Shown: positions 26,510 through 34,617, numbered from the stretch's first letter. The stretch: DNA of 64,000 bases from Mucilaginibacter sp. (GCA_028288305.1 JAQBOA010000036.1:1-64000); one strand, 5' to 3'. A program made the numbers and translations. The notes: a model not told the origin generated them from the sequence alone.

Positions 26510-26695
26510 TTAAGGTTTTTTGGCTCCTTTTATTTCTTTATAGAGCCTGATCTTAAGCACGATAAAGATAGCAATAAATAATAGGGCACCTATGAGAAAT
26601 CCATACTGCCTTTGTAAAATGAACTGATAACCAAAAATTAGGCATAAAAATAGGCCTATGTTGTATAACACATTGGGTAATACCTTTTTCCACAT
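26510..26695 (-). CDS. Small two-span membrane protein
   Basis: A 61-residue protein with two hydrophobic segments (about 9-26 and 31-48) and a basic tail RLYKEIKGAKKP. Proteins of this size and layout occur widely in Sphingobacteriales with no assigned role. It lies 3 bases after the rhodanese gene and 12 bases before the SPFH gene, so all three are co-transcribed. It may be a partner of the SPFH ring, but only position suggests this. Confidence 0.7.
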   Translation of the reverse strand: MWKKVLPNVLYNIGLFLCLIFGYQFILQRQYGFLIGALLFIAIFIVLKIRLYKEIKGAKKP

Positions 26696-26698
26696 GGC

Positions 26699-27013
26699 TT
26701 AATACACATTAATTGTAGGGTCAATTTCTTCGGCCCAGGCTAAAATACCACCTTTAAGATTGTAGAGATTGGTAAAGCCTTGCTGTTCCAGCTGCATTAT
26801 GGCTGCTGCACTGCGTTTGCCACTACGGCACATCACAACAACAGGTTTATTTTTGTCAATTTTATTAGCTTCAATTAAAACCCCACCTAACGGAATCAAT
26901 ACACCACCCAGATTAGACATTTCATATTCAAAATCTTCCCTTACATCAATAAGTTGAAAATCTTCGCCCTGGTCTTTCTTCTCTTTTAGCTCCTGTACAC
27001 TAATTTCTTTCAT
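26699..27013 (-). CDS. Single-domain rhodanese-like sulfurtransferase
   Basis: A 104-residue rhodanese. The catalytic Cys62 is in the loop MCRSGKRSAAA, preceded by the CDC25-like LIDVREDFEYEMSNLGG region. The CRSGKR loop is of the short-loop type that carries persulfide sulfur in the cytoplasm. It is the first gene of the operon with the small membrane and SPFH genes; a TACCTTTG box lies 20 bases upstream of its start. Confidence 0.92.
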   Translation of the reverse strand: MKEISVQELKEKKDQGEDFQLIDVREDFEYEMSNLGGVLIPLGGVLIEANKIDKNKPVVVMCRSGKRSAAAIMQLEQQGFTNLYNLKGGILAWAEEIDPTINVY

Positions 27014-27032
27014 GTTGATAAAATTATGTTCA

Positions 27033-27040
27033 AAGGTAGT
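27033..27040 (-). promoter_or_regulatory. Candidate -7 box of the rhodanese-SPFH operon
   Basis: TACCTTTG on the minus strand fits TAnnTTTG exactly, 19 bases before the rhodanese ATG, which would give a leader of about 16 bases. Confidence 0.45.
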
Positions 27041-27212
27041 TTTTTCGTTGAAATTATTTGTCTCTAAATGGTAAGGATGCTATTATTAAGTGGCTTGTTA
27101 TTTTTTGATTGATGGCTCATGACGGGCTGTTTTAAATATTAAGTAAATATATTTTGTAACAATCAACACTTAGTTGCGTTTTATATATGTTTGTAATTAT
27201 TTTTGAGAATTA

Positions 27213-28331
27213 ATGAAGAAAATCACCCGCTTTTTTTGGTTCTGTTCGGGCGCACATATAGGCACATTAAAAAAATACCCCATTGAACATAATAAATATG
27301 TTGGCATTGGGGCAACCATATTTTTTACAGCATTATTTGCCTCTTTATCAGGTGGTTATGCTATGTATTTTGTTTTTAGCGGCAGCCCGTTTGCTGTACT
27401 TTTTGCAATCTTTTTTGGTTTGATATGGGGCACGGCCATTTTTAACATGGACCGCTATATTGTATCGAGTATTGATAAACAAGGCACTATAAACCAGCAG
27501 ATATTACAGGCATCCCCACGTATTTTACTGGCTATAATGATAGGGATTGTTATTTCCCGCCCGTTGGAACTGAAAATATTTGATAAAGAGATCCGTCAAA
27601 AATTAAAGAGCGCTTATTTAAAAGGCCAGCATAAACGGATTGACACCCTCCAAAAAACCTATACTCAAAAGTATGGCATGGAGCTGGGTAAAAACAACGA
27701 TCTTAAAAAAGAAAAAGACTCGCTCGAAAGAGATATCAACCGTTCACGTTACCAGTTAAACCAGGAAGTTTTTGGTGACAAAACAAACCAAACATCAGGT
27801 ATTGTAGGCTATGGTAATTATGCCAAACAAAAACAGGAAGTATTGAAGGAAAAGGAAGACCGTTTAAAAGCAGTAACGGACAATGAGTCTAAAATGGATC
27901 AATACCTTAGCGCACGTAAGGATTACGAAGGGTTAAACGATATCCGTTTGTTTAATGACCATCAGTTAGACAGCTTATCAAACGTGGCAGGATTTTCGGA
28001 CCGTAACTGGGCGCTTGGACAATTATCTTACAATGAAAACGGCACCCGTGACCTGGATACTTATTTGGCTGAATCGTTTATAAGTTACCTTTTTATTTTG
28101 TTTGAATGTTTGCCGGTATTTGTAAAATTGATGTCGCCAAAAGGGCCTTATGATGTTGCCGTATCAAAATTATCAGAGGCTGACATTCATTATGCTGAAA
28201 AGGACAAGGAACGAAGCATACAAGTAACAGACAGCGTTTATGACCATCATTTGGACACTGACGTTGACAGGAGTAAAAAGATAATTTCTTCACAGTCAGA
28301 TTATGACTTGGAACGGCATAGCTACGATTGA
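27213..28331 (+). CDS. DUF4407 membrane protein
   Basis: A 372-residue protein. Opening residues FFWFCSGAHIGTLKKYP match the DUF4407 start. Hydrophobic segments lie at about 30-52, 58-78, 98-118 and 288-308. Between the third and fourth is a 160-residue extracytoplasmic or cytoplasmic coiled coil (NNDLKKEKDSLERDINRSR, KQEVLKEKEDRLKAVTDNES). FNMDRYIVSSID between helices is a family hallmark. Function unknown. It diverges from the rhodanese operon and is followed by a CCCCCTAAAGGGGG hairpin. Confidence 0.85.
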   Translation: MKKITRFFWFCSGAHIGTLKKYPIEHNKYVGIGATIFFTALFASLSGGYAMYFVFSGSPFAVLFAIFFGLIWGTAIFNMDRYIVSSIDKQGTINQQILQASPRILLAIMIGIVISRPLELKIFDKEIRQKLKSAYLKGQHKRIDTLQKTYTQKYGMELGKNNDLKKEKDSLERDINRSRYQLNQEVFGDKTNQTSGIVGYGNYAKQKQEVLKEKEDRLKAVTDNESKMDQYLSARKDYEGLNDIRLFNDHQLDSLSNVAGFSDRNWALGQLSYNENGTRDLDTYLAESFISYLFILFECLPVFVKLMSPKGPYDVAVSKLSEADIHYAEKDKERSIQVTDSVYDHHLDTDVDRSKKIISSQSDYDLERHSYD

Positions 28332-28359
28332 GCCCCTAACCCCCTAAAGGGGGAATATT
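28331..28359. repeat. CCCCCT-AAAGGGGG hairpin repeat (family F), copy 1
   Basis: accccctaaagggggaatatt forms a short GC-rich stem directly behind the DUF4407 stop. A related unit (agctccccctttagtggg) is at 36982-37009 behind rarA. It may help end transcription. Confidence 0.6.
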
Positions 28360-28367
28360 AAAATTCT

Positions 28368-28375
28368 TATATTTG
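28368..28375 (+). promoter_or_regulatory. -7 box of the nucleotidyltransferase gene, implying an almost leaderless mRNA
   Basis: TATATTTG fits TAnnTTTG exactly and its last base is seven bases before the ATG at 28383, so the transcript would begin within a few bases of the start codon. Confidence 0.4.
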
Positions 28376-28382
28376 CATAGAT

Positions 28383-28676
28383 ATGCAGTTATCAGACAAG
28401 GATATACAGATAGTAAAGGATTATTTTTCCGGACAACCGGTATTAAAAGCCTATTTATTTGGTTCCTTTTCCCGTAACGAAGCAGATGGCAATAGTGATA
28501 TAGATATATTGGTTGATTTGGATTATTCAAAACATATCGGATTAGGCTTTGTCACAATGCAATCAGAGCTACAGAAAAAACTTCAAAAAAAAATCGACCT
28601 GGTATCATCTAAAGCAATATCAAAATATATTAAGCCGTTTATTGAAAAAGACAAAGTTTTAATTTATGAAAGGTAA
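28383..28676 (+). CDS. MntA-type minimal nucleotidyltransferase antitoxin, orphan
   Basis: A 97-residue polymerase-beta-fold nucleotidyltransferase. The GS-x10-DxD signature is complete: Gly27-Ser28 in YLFGSFSRNEADGNSDID, with Asp39 and Asp41. In MntA-HepT systems such a protein adds AMP to the HEPN toxin and so disarms it. Normally the HEPN gene overlaps the stop. Here an overlapping ATG (28666) starts MKGKY, the typical HEPN N-terminus, but the frame stops after 16 codons. The antitoxin is therefore alone. Confidence 0.88.
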   Translation: MQLSDKDIQIVKDYFSGQPVLKAYLFGSFSRNEADGNSDIDILVDLDYSKHIGLGFVTMQSELQKKLQKKIDLVSSKAISKYIKPFIEKDKVLIYER

Positions 28677-28716
28677 GTATAATAGCGTTTTTAATTCTAT
28701 AATCCTTATATCCTAA
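28666..28716 (+). pseudogene. Vestigial start of a HEPN (HepT) toxin gene
   Basis: The frame overlaps the nucleotidyltransferase stop, as in intact MntA-HepT operons, and begins MKGKY. After that it reads NSVFNSIILIS and stops. The rest of the roughly 110-codon HEPN gene is missing, and from 28689 the sequence is a copy of the family C repeat. The call rests on overlap, position and the first few codons only. Confidence 0.35.
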
Positions 28717-28737
28717 AAATCATAGTTCTGACAAAGT
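28689..28737. repeat. Interspersed repeat, family C, copy 2 (inverted)
   Basis: The reverse complement matches 7276-7323 at about 38 of 46 positions. It occupies the place where the HEPN toxin gene should continue. Confidence 0.6.
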
Positions 28738-28801
28738 AATAACATTGATATGTTACTTTCCCTGATTTAATAGTAATTTCAGCGCTGTTAATTCAGTCTT
28801 C

Positions 28802-30673
28802 ATGAAAAAAATATTTATACTATCTGTTCTCTCTTTTTTAGCATCTTCAACATTTGCGCAGGACGTAAAAAAAGCAATTTTTTATTCAGTTTCATTTCCA
28901 AACGCCATTCACCACGAGGCGGAAATTGTGATTACTATACCGCAGGCTCCGTCAAGAGGATTTCGTGTACGAATGAGCCGGTCTTCAGCAGGGCGTTATG
29001 CTACCCATGAATTTGGCAAAAATGTTTATAATGTAAGGGCTACTGATGTTGACGGGAAAGTAATCTCACTAAAACAAATAGAAGGTGATGTTTATGAAGT
29101 TGGCGAACATCCCGAAACTGTTAAAATAAGCTATACGCTATTTGCCAACTGGACAGATGGTACCTATGCAAGTGTAGACCCAAGTCATGCCCATCTGAAT
29201 ATGCCTGCTGCTTTTATGTGGGTTATAGGAGAAGAAAAAAGGCCGGTTAAGTTTGAATTTAATGACCTTGATAAATATGGCTGGAAAGTAGCTACCCAAT
29301 TGAAACATGATGGCGCCAACATATACAGCGCTCCCGATTTACAGTATATGATGGATAGCCCGATTGAGCTTTCGGATTTTAAAGAAACAAGTTGGGATGT
29401 TATTAATCCTGATGGCAAAAAAGCGAAAATTAATTTAACTGTACATTCTGTTGATGCACAACCGGTAGTTGATAATTTTGGTAAGCTGGTTCACAAAATG
29501 GTGCTCGAAGAAAAAGCCGTATTCGGTGAATTACCGGCTTATGATTATGGCGAATATACTTTTTTGGATGATGTTTACCCAACCACTTCTGGCGATGGCA
29601 TGGAACACCGTAACTCTACCTGTATTGTACAGCCCATTGATAAAGTTGAGGGTAATGAGGTAAGATTGCTCAGCACATTTTCGCACGAGTATTTTCATAG
29701 CTGGAATGTAAAGCGTATTCGTCCAAAACCCTTGGAGCCTTTTAATTTTGAACATGCCAATATGAGCAGCGAGCTTTGGTTTGCTGAAGGCTTTACACAG
29801 TATTATGGCGAAATGCTGTTAGTGCGCTCCGGTTTTCATACCGTTGACGAATATACCCATACCATAGCAGGGCTTGTCAATTCAGTTTTGAATACACCTG
29901 CCGCGGCTAAGTATCCGCCAACTCAAATGAGCAGGTATTCGGTGTTTGCCGATGCCGGGGTATCTATCGATCCCAATAATGACAACAACGTTTTTACCAG
30001 CTATTATGTATATGGAGGTGCAATCGCCCTGGCGCTCGACCTGCGTTTGAGAAGTGAGTTTAACCTTACGCTGGATGATTATATGCGCTCAGTATGGCTT
30101 GCCCGCGGAAAGGTGATGAAACCCTATACGGTTCCTGATTTGGAAAGTGATCTGGCCAAACTAACCAAAAGTCCCAAATTTGCCGCCGACTTTTTTAAAC
30201 GGTATATATATGGCGTAGAAAAAAACGATTACGCAGCCCTACTTGCAAAAGCAGGATTGGTATTGAGAAAAGCCCAACCAGGAAAAGCCTGGGCTGGGTC
30301 ACTAACAGGCACCGGAAGAAGAGGAAGAGCCGGACAAGCGCGTACCGCAGGTAATGAAGGTGTAACTATATTGACAAGTACAGTAATAGGAACACCCGTT
30401 TACAAAGCAGGTTTAGATGCCGGTGATGTTATTTTGAAAGCCGATGGCAAAGAAGTAAACAGTGAACAAGCATTTGATGATATTATAGCAGGTAAAAATA
30501 TTGGTGATAAAGTTGTTGTTAACTATAAAAACCGCACAGGCAATCATGAAACAACCATAACTTTAGAAGAAAATCCTTACCTTGAGGTGATCACCTTTGA
30601 AAAAGCCGGTAAAGAACTGACTAAAGAACAACAGACCTTCCGGGAAAACTGGCTATCATCAAAAATTAAATAA
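28802..30673 (+). CDS. M61-family metallopeptidase with C-terminal PDZ domain
   Basis: A 623-residue secreted peptidase of the glycyl aminopeptidase family. Signal peptide ends near residue 19 (SSTFAQ). The zinc site HEYFH is near 295-299 in FSHEYFHSWNVKRIRP, with the downstream glutamate in ELWFAEGFTQYYGE. The GDGMEHRNS stretch is also conserved. A PDZ domain follows at about 520-590 (VTILTSTVIGTPVYKAGLDA). A Gly/Arg-rich linker (GRRGRAGQARTAG) separates the two. It is three bases from the M28 peptidase gene; together they likely degrade extracellular peptides. Confidence 0.92.
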   Translation: MKKIFILSVLSFLASSTFAQDVKKAIFYSVSFPNAIHHEAEIVITIPQAPSRGFRVRMSRSSAGRYATHEFGKNVYNVRATDVDGKVISLKQIEGDVYEVGEHPETVKISYTLFANWTDGTYASVDPSHAHLNMPAAFMWVIGEEKRPVKFEFNDLDKYGWKVATQLKHDGANIYSAPDLQYMMDSPIELSDFKETSWDVINPDGKKAKINLTVHSVDAQPVVDNFGKLVHKMVLEEKAVFGELPAYDYGEYTFLDDVYPTTSGDGMEHRNSTCIVQPIDKVEGNEVRLLSTFSHEYFHSWNVKRIRPKPLEPFNFEHANMSSELWFAEGFTQYYGEMLLVRSGFHTVDEYTHTIAGLVNSVLNTPAAAKYPPTQMSRYSVFADAGVSIDPNNDNNVFTSYYVYGGAIALALDLRLRSEFNLTLDDYMRSVWLARGKVMKPYTVPDLESDLAKLTKSPKFAADFFKRYIYGVEKNDYAALLAKAGLVLRKAQPGKAWAGSLTGTGRRGRAGQARTAGNEGVTILTSTVIGTPVYKAGLDAGDVILKADGKEVNSEQAFDDIIAGKNIGDKVVVNYKNRTGNHETTITLEENPYLEVITFEKAGKELTKEQQTFRENWLSSKIK

Positions 30674-30676
30674 AAC

Positions 30677-31975
30677 ATGAAAAAAATATTAGCGGCTTTT
30701 GCTTTACTTACCATTTCAGTTTACAGCTTTGGGCAGGATATAAATAAACTGATAAGTCAGGCTGATGTTGAACGTGTTATTAAAACTTTGGCAGCAGATG
30801 ATATGCAGGGGCGTGGTACTTTTACTCCCGGTATTGAAAAAGCTGCCAGCTTTATTGAAAGTGAATACAAGCAAGCAGGTTTACTGCCATTCCAGGGTGA
30901 TGATGGCTATCGCCAAAACTTTACCATGACCAGGGTTACGCCGATTAAAACGTTTGTTAATATTAATGGGAAATTAATTGCAGCCGACAGCGTATTTGTC
31001 AATACCAGTGCTTCAAGTTTAAATTGGACTAACAACACTGATGTAGAAATTGTAAAACTAAATGCCGGGAAAAATTTCCGTACAGAATACATGGGCTATA
31101 TACAAAGCGGCAAAAAACTGTTGATTTTGGTTGACCCGCAGTTTACCTCAGTTTTTAATACGTTGAAAGACCGGTCTAAAAAAGGAACGGTATCCAGCAA
31201 AACAAATGAAAACCAGGCGCTGGTTTTTGTGCTTGGAAACCATGATGACCTCAAATCGTTTGATGTGAGTTATACCGGTAAATTGGAACAACTGCCTTTA
31301 TTCAATGTAGTTGGAATGATCCCCGGTAAAACAAAGCCAAATGAATATGTGATTTTTTCAGGACATTATGATCATTTAGGTATCATTAAACCTGTACAGG
31401 GCGATAGTATTGCAAACGGCGCCGATGATGATGCATCAGGAACTACAGCAGTTATTGAACTGGCAAAGTATTTTAAAAAAATACACAACAATGCACGTAC
31501 CCTCGTCTTTGTTGCCTTTACCGCAGAAGAAATTGGTGAATTTGGCTCACAGCATTTTGCCAAAACCATTGACCCGGATAAAGTTGCAGCTATGTTTAAT
31601 ATCGAGATGATAGGCAAGCCATCAAAATGGGGCGAAATGTCTGCTTTTATTACAGGCTTTGACCGGTCAGACTTTGGTACTATCCTGCAAAAAAACCTGG
31701 AAGACACCTTCTTCAAATTTTATCCCGACCCATATCCAGACCAAAATTTATTTTACCGCAGCGACAATGCTTCTCTGGCTGCTGTAGGTGTACCGGCGCA
31801 TACCATATCAACCGACAAGATAGATATCGACAAACTTTACCATACGGTAAAAGATGAAGTCAGCACATTGGATATGGCAAACATTACTTCGGCAATAAGA
31901 GCCATCGCTTTAAGCTCACGCACCATTGTTTCTGGCAAGGATACGCCGAAAAGAGTGGCGAAGTTGGAGAAGTAA
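30677..31975 (+). CDS. M28-family metallopeptidase, secreted
   Basis: A 432-residue zinc aminopeptidase. Signal peptide MKKILAAFALLTISVYSFG (cleavage near residue 20). Metal ligands appear in order: His in FSGHYDHLGI, Asp in NGADDDASGT, the catalytic Glu pair in FTAEEIGEFGSQH, Asp/Glu in FNIEMIGKP and a His in VPAHTISTDK. A PA-type insert lies between residues 90 and 200. It follows the M61 gene by three bases, same strand, so the two form an operon for peptide use outside the cell. Confidence 0.92.
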   Translation: MKKILAAFALLTISVYSFGQDINKLISQADVERVIKTLAADDMQGRGTFTPGIEKAASFIESEYKQAGLLPFQGDDGYRQNFTMTRVTPIKTFVNINGKLIAADSVFVNTSASSLNWTNNTDVEIVKLNAGKNFRTEYMGYIQSGKKLLILVDPQFTSVFNTLKDRSKKGTVSSKTNENQALVFVLGNHDDLKSFDVSYTGKLEQLPLFNVVGMIPGKTKPNEYVIFSGHYDHLGIIKPVQGDSIANGADDDASGTTAVIELAKYFKKIHNNARTLVFVAFTAEEIGEFGSQHFAKTIDPDKVAAMFNIEMIGKPSKWGEMSAFITGFDRSDFGTILQKNLEDTFFKFYPDPYPDQNLFYRSDNASLAAVGVPAHTISTDKIDIDKLYHTVKDEVSTLDMANITSAIRAIALSSRTIVSGKDTPKRVAKLEK

Positions 31976-32030
31976 AAGCTTTTTTTCATTAAACAAAAGG
32001 ACAATAAGACTAACGCGGTTTACTTGGCAT

Positions 32031-32062
32031 GCGGGCCACAAGCGGGACGCTTGCGGTAGCGG
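32031..32062. repeat. Left flank repeat of the AT-rich gene
   Basis: gcgggccacaag (32031-32042) and cttgcggtagcgg (32050-32062). Both boxes recur as exact reverse complements at 32776-32787 and 32734-32746, on the other side of the AT-rich gene at 32072-32623. Confidence 0.7.
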
Positions 32063-32071
32063 AGGAAATTA

Positions 32072-32623
32072 ATGAAACTAATTAAAAAAATAAATTACGT
32101 CCTATTATTATCAGCGTTAATAATAATAGTCATTGAGTTATTTGCTAATTATATTAGCGTAAGAGTGTTTTTACATTGTCTAATCTCATTAGCAATTTTT
32201 TTCGTTTTTAATATAGTGATAGGATTAGTTAAAGTAATAGATAAATTCATTGTGAATATTGCTATTTGCCTTTTTATGCTTTTTATTAATTATGGATATG
32301 CACAATTTTTTTATGAAATCAATGTTACACTTTTAATTGTGCCTGAAAACTATAAAGGTAATATAAGTGTGTTATTAGGGTCTTTAAGTAATAATAATTC
32401 GATTCGACCTCTTAACAAGACTCTTACAATTAGAATTAATAAAAATGGAACATTCCAAACTTCGTCAAAATATAAAATTGCTCTGAACACCGTCATCGTA
32501 GCTGAAGAAAAAAACAAAGAGATTGATTTTTCAAAAAAATTAGTATTGAACAATTCTAAACTTTTAAGTTTAGACACCTTATCAACAAATATTGATGAAT
32601 TGACTGGAAAAATTGATAGGTAA
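32072..32623 (+). CDS. AT-rich membrane protein of unknown function
   Basis: A 183-residue protein with three membrane segments (about 9-27, 33-53, 58-79) and a C-terminal domain of about 100 residues rich in Asn, Lys and Ser (VPENYKGNISVLLGS, TLTIRINKNGTFQTSSKYK). Its base composition is far more AT-rich than the neighbours, and it is preceded by an unusually strong ribosome-binding site (ggaggaaattaatg). Inverted GC-rich repeats flank it on both sides. These point to acquisition from elsewhere. No known domain was recognised. Confidence 0.6.
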   Translation: MKLIKKINYVLLLSALIIIVIELFANYISVRVFLHCLISLAIFFVFNIVIGLVKVIDKFIVNIAICLFMLFINYGYAQFFYEINVTLLIVPENYKGNISVLLGSLSNNNSIRPLNKTLTIRINKNGTFQTSSKYKIALNTVIVAEEKNKEIDFSKKLVLNNSKLLSLDTLSTNIDELTGKIDR

Positions 32624-32733
32624 TATTACCTCTTACAATCTGGCGAGAATGTGAACGGGGCAAAAGCGTAAGGGTTCTCGTGACTATGAAAGCGATAAGT
32701 AGCAAATAAACAGGGCTTGGCCAATGAGCCCCC

Positions 32734-32787
32734 CCGCTACCGCAAGGGCTTTTGAAGCTGCCGCAAGGCTCTTGTCTTGTGGCCCGC
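32734..32787. repeat. Right flank repeat of the AT-rich gene
   Basis: ccgctaccgcaag (32734-32746) and cttgtggcccgc (32776-32787) are the reverse complements of the two boxes at 32031-32062, with 29 rather than 7 bases between them. Other related gccgcaagg units lie between and around. The region 32624-32878 has no gene. Confidence 0.65.
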
Positions 32788-32878
32788 TTGCAGGTAGCCT
32801 GCAAACAGGTGGCCTGTATATCAGGTAAACGCAATGCAAGTTAAAGAGCCGACTTGGCCAAGTGCCAGGCCTTGTTGT

Positions 32879-33208
32879 TTAAAGCGGGATATAGTTTAGC
32901 AGTTCTTCGAGTTCTTTGTTTGTAAGGTTTTCTTTATCTGCTTTGTTATATATAGAAAGCAGATAAACAGTTTGGTCTGTCACAACGAAATTGGTTATAA
33001 CCCTTGCTCCGCCGCTTTTGCCTTTTCCTTTGGAAGCGATTGGGACACGGATTTTATAACAGCTTTTTCCAATGGCGGTTCCTTGTAAGGGATTTTCTTT
33101 AAGCCCTTGTACCATTTCCAAAAGTTCATTTTTTAGTGAAGGATATTTTTTGATCAGCCTTTTGGCCTGTTTCTCAAAACAGCGATGGACTGTACCTTAT
33201 AGCTCATT
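32879..33208 (-). pseudogene. RelE/ParE-type toxin gene with a frameshift
   Basis: An ATG at 33208, overlapping the antitoxin stop, starts MSYKVQSIAV. After a run of four T (33177-33180 on this strand) the reading continues correctly only in the next frame: FEKQAKRLIKKYPSLKN, then LLEMVQGLKENPLQG and GARVITNFVVTDQTVYLLS, the standard RelE/HigB fold. One extra T would restore about 110 codons. The downstream frame has no ATG until inside the domain. Either the toxin is inactivated or the base is a sequencing error, since homopolymers are error-prone. Confidence 0.7.
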
Positions 33209-33403
33209 CAGGAAATCCTCGGCGTTACGGGCTTTGGCTTTGCCAGCCCTGATCAGTTTCATTTCTTCAACAGCTTCCCTTATTTCTTCCATAAGCAGTG
33301 CTTTGACTTCGGTAAGTGGCTTAGCCTTTACATATGAAATACTTTTTAATACATCCATCAGGGAAGATGCCTTATCGTCGGGTATATCTAATAAAACTTT
33401 CAT
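33197..33403 (-). CDS. Antitoxin of the frameshifted RelE pair
   Basis: A 68-residue protein. The opening MKVLLDIPDDKASSLMDVL is typical of small ribbon-type antitoxins in Bacteroidota, and the C-terminus VEEMKLIRAGKAKARNAEDF ends with the FLNEL helix seen before RelE toxins. It overlaps the toxin ATG by 12 bases. It appears intact although its toxin is broken. Confidence 0.75.
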   Translation of the reverse strand: MKVLLDIPDDKASSLMDVLKSISYVKAKPLTEVKALLMEEIREAVEEMKLIRAGKAKARNAEDFLNEL

Positions 33404-33415
33404 TGTGCAAATAAT

Positions 33416-33642
33416 TTAGTTGTTTTTAAAGGTCTGCATTTTATTAGTGACAAGAACGAATCCAGGAAATGCAAGCTGTTTCTTTGTTTTATACAAAATA
33501 AATTTACGTAAAATATACCTAAAAACTCAATGTAGGTAATAAACGAAACAGTAAAATCCTCATTTATAACATTTGCTAAAAACTGTAATCCTTTTGCAGG
33601 CAGCTTTTTCATTCGGGGGTTAAAAGTGTCAACTTTTTTCAG
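33416..33642 (-). pseudogene. Decayed PIN (VapC) toxin remnant
   Basis: In one minus-strand frame, LPAKGLQFLANVINEDF and ITYIEFLG read like the middle of a VapC protein (the helix before, and the strand carrying, the conserved Glu). In another frame, FVLVTNKMQTFKNN, ending at 33416, resembles a VapC C-terminus. A poor VDTFN lies where the first Asp motif belongs. The pieces are in order but in different frames with much missing sequence. It lies directly upstream of the RelE-type antitoxin gene. Assignment is by motif resemblance only. Confidence 0.4.
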
Positions 33643-33664
33643 GGATAGACACCTGAAACAGCCG

Positions 33665-33708
33665 TTCAATAAACGTTCATTAATGAACACTAATGAACGT
33701 TTATTGAA
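33665..33708. repeat. Perfect 18-bp palindrome, possible operator
   Basis: ttcaataaacgttcatta (33665-33682) is exactly complementary to 33691-33708 across eight bases (atgaacac). The core atgaacgt recurs at 33994-34010 (gttcatgtgaaatgaac). It lies upstream of the decayed toxin-antitoxin genes and may have been their operator. Confidence 0.65.
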
Positions 33709-34062
33709 TTATTTAAGAGCAAAAACACCCGCTTTCGCAACAAAAAAGTGTTGATTTACTTGCTTTTTCTTGCAATTTTGAACCCTTTTTGCTTGTTTTT
33801 TTTAATACAACAACAGTCTGTGAAGCTTCTTTTTTTAACGCATTGACGTTGCGTATTGTCATTTATGACCACTTTGTTGGCCGGATTTACAATCAAATCC
33901 GCAAGCAGCTCATTAACAATATATTACACACTTGTAAAATATTTTATAAATGAAAGTTCCTGATTGTCAGGCATTCATAAATATTATGCGGGTGTTCATG
34001 TGAAATGAACGTGAACGCGACGCTGTATGGTTTTCTTTTGGTATTCCATTAGCTTTTATAAT
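33709..34062. other. 354-base region without an intact gene
   Basis: Contains a minus-strand frame from 33974 to 33756 that would encode about 70 residues if one frameshift near 33925 is allowed: MPDNQELSFIKYFTSV then IVNELLADLIVNPANKVV and a basic, Cys-containing tail. No family was recognised. It may be another gene remnant in this decayed patch, or chance. Confidence 0.3.
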
Positions 34063-34578
34063 TCACAATTCCTTCCGCATCACATAGTCATTCATCCAAT
34101 ATTCACCTATGGGTATATCTTCTTCACAAGCAACCTGGAAGCCCATCTTTTCATAAAAGTTTTTAGCTTTGTTGTGGCGGTTTACATTGAGGTCGAGGGT
34201 ATGTTTACCGGCTTCAAGCGTTTTATTCATTACTTCATTGATCAGTATTTTTCCGTAGCCTTTACCCTGTGTTTCGGGCAGGCAGTAAAGCTTGTGCAGT
34301 TTATAAATTTGTGCATCTTCTTCACGCGGAGAGTAAGCGGCAAATGCAACAGGTTTATCATCCCCGCCTGCCGGACGGGTAGGTTCAATCAGCAGCAGGT
34401 AAGTTTGGGTATTATTTTTTAGTTGAGAAGTAATTTTCTCTTTCGAATAAATATCACCCAACATATAGCTGATCTGCTCTTTTTCCAATATTGGCGAATA
34501 AGCTACCCACCAGGTTTTTTCGGCTATTTCCCGAATGATTTCAACGTCTTCAGGGGTTGCTTTTCTGATAAAATACAT
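34063..34578 (-). CDS. GNAT-family N-acetyltransferase
   Basis: A 171-residue acetyltransferase. The start at 34578 gives MYFIRKATPEDVEIIREIAE, the normal GNAT opening; a longer frame back to 34689 is leader. The acetyl-CoA motif is QGKGYGKILINEVMNK near residues 108-123 (Q-x-x-G-x-G), and NVNRHNKAKNFYEKMGF is the C-terminal signature. Possibly a polyamine or amino-acid acetyltransferase (PaiA/SpeG-like region YCLPETQGKGYG), but the substrate is not established. Confidence 0.9.
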   Translation of the reverse strand: MYFIRKATPEDVEIIREIAEKTWWVAYSPILEKEQISYMLGDIYSKEKITSQLKNNTQTYLLLIEPTRPAGGDDKPVAFAAYSPREEDAQIYKLHKLYCLPETQGKGYGKILINEVMNKTLEAGKHTLDLNVNRHNKAKNFYEKMGFQVACEEDIPIGEYWMNDYVMRKEL

Positions 34579-34617
34579 AGTCAAATATATGTATTTGATA
34601 AATGACACTTGGAAACT

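Noticed and set aside
30270..30360. Gly/Arg-rich segment of the M61 peptidase as a repeat insertion
   Set aside because: No matching repeat elsewhere in the window and only weak self-complementarity; likely an ordinary linker.
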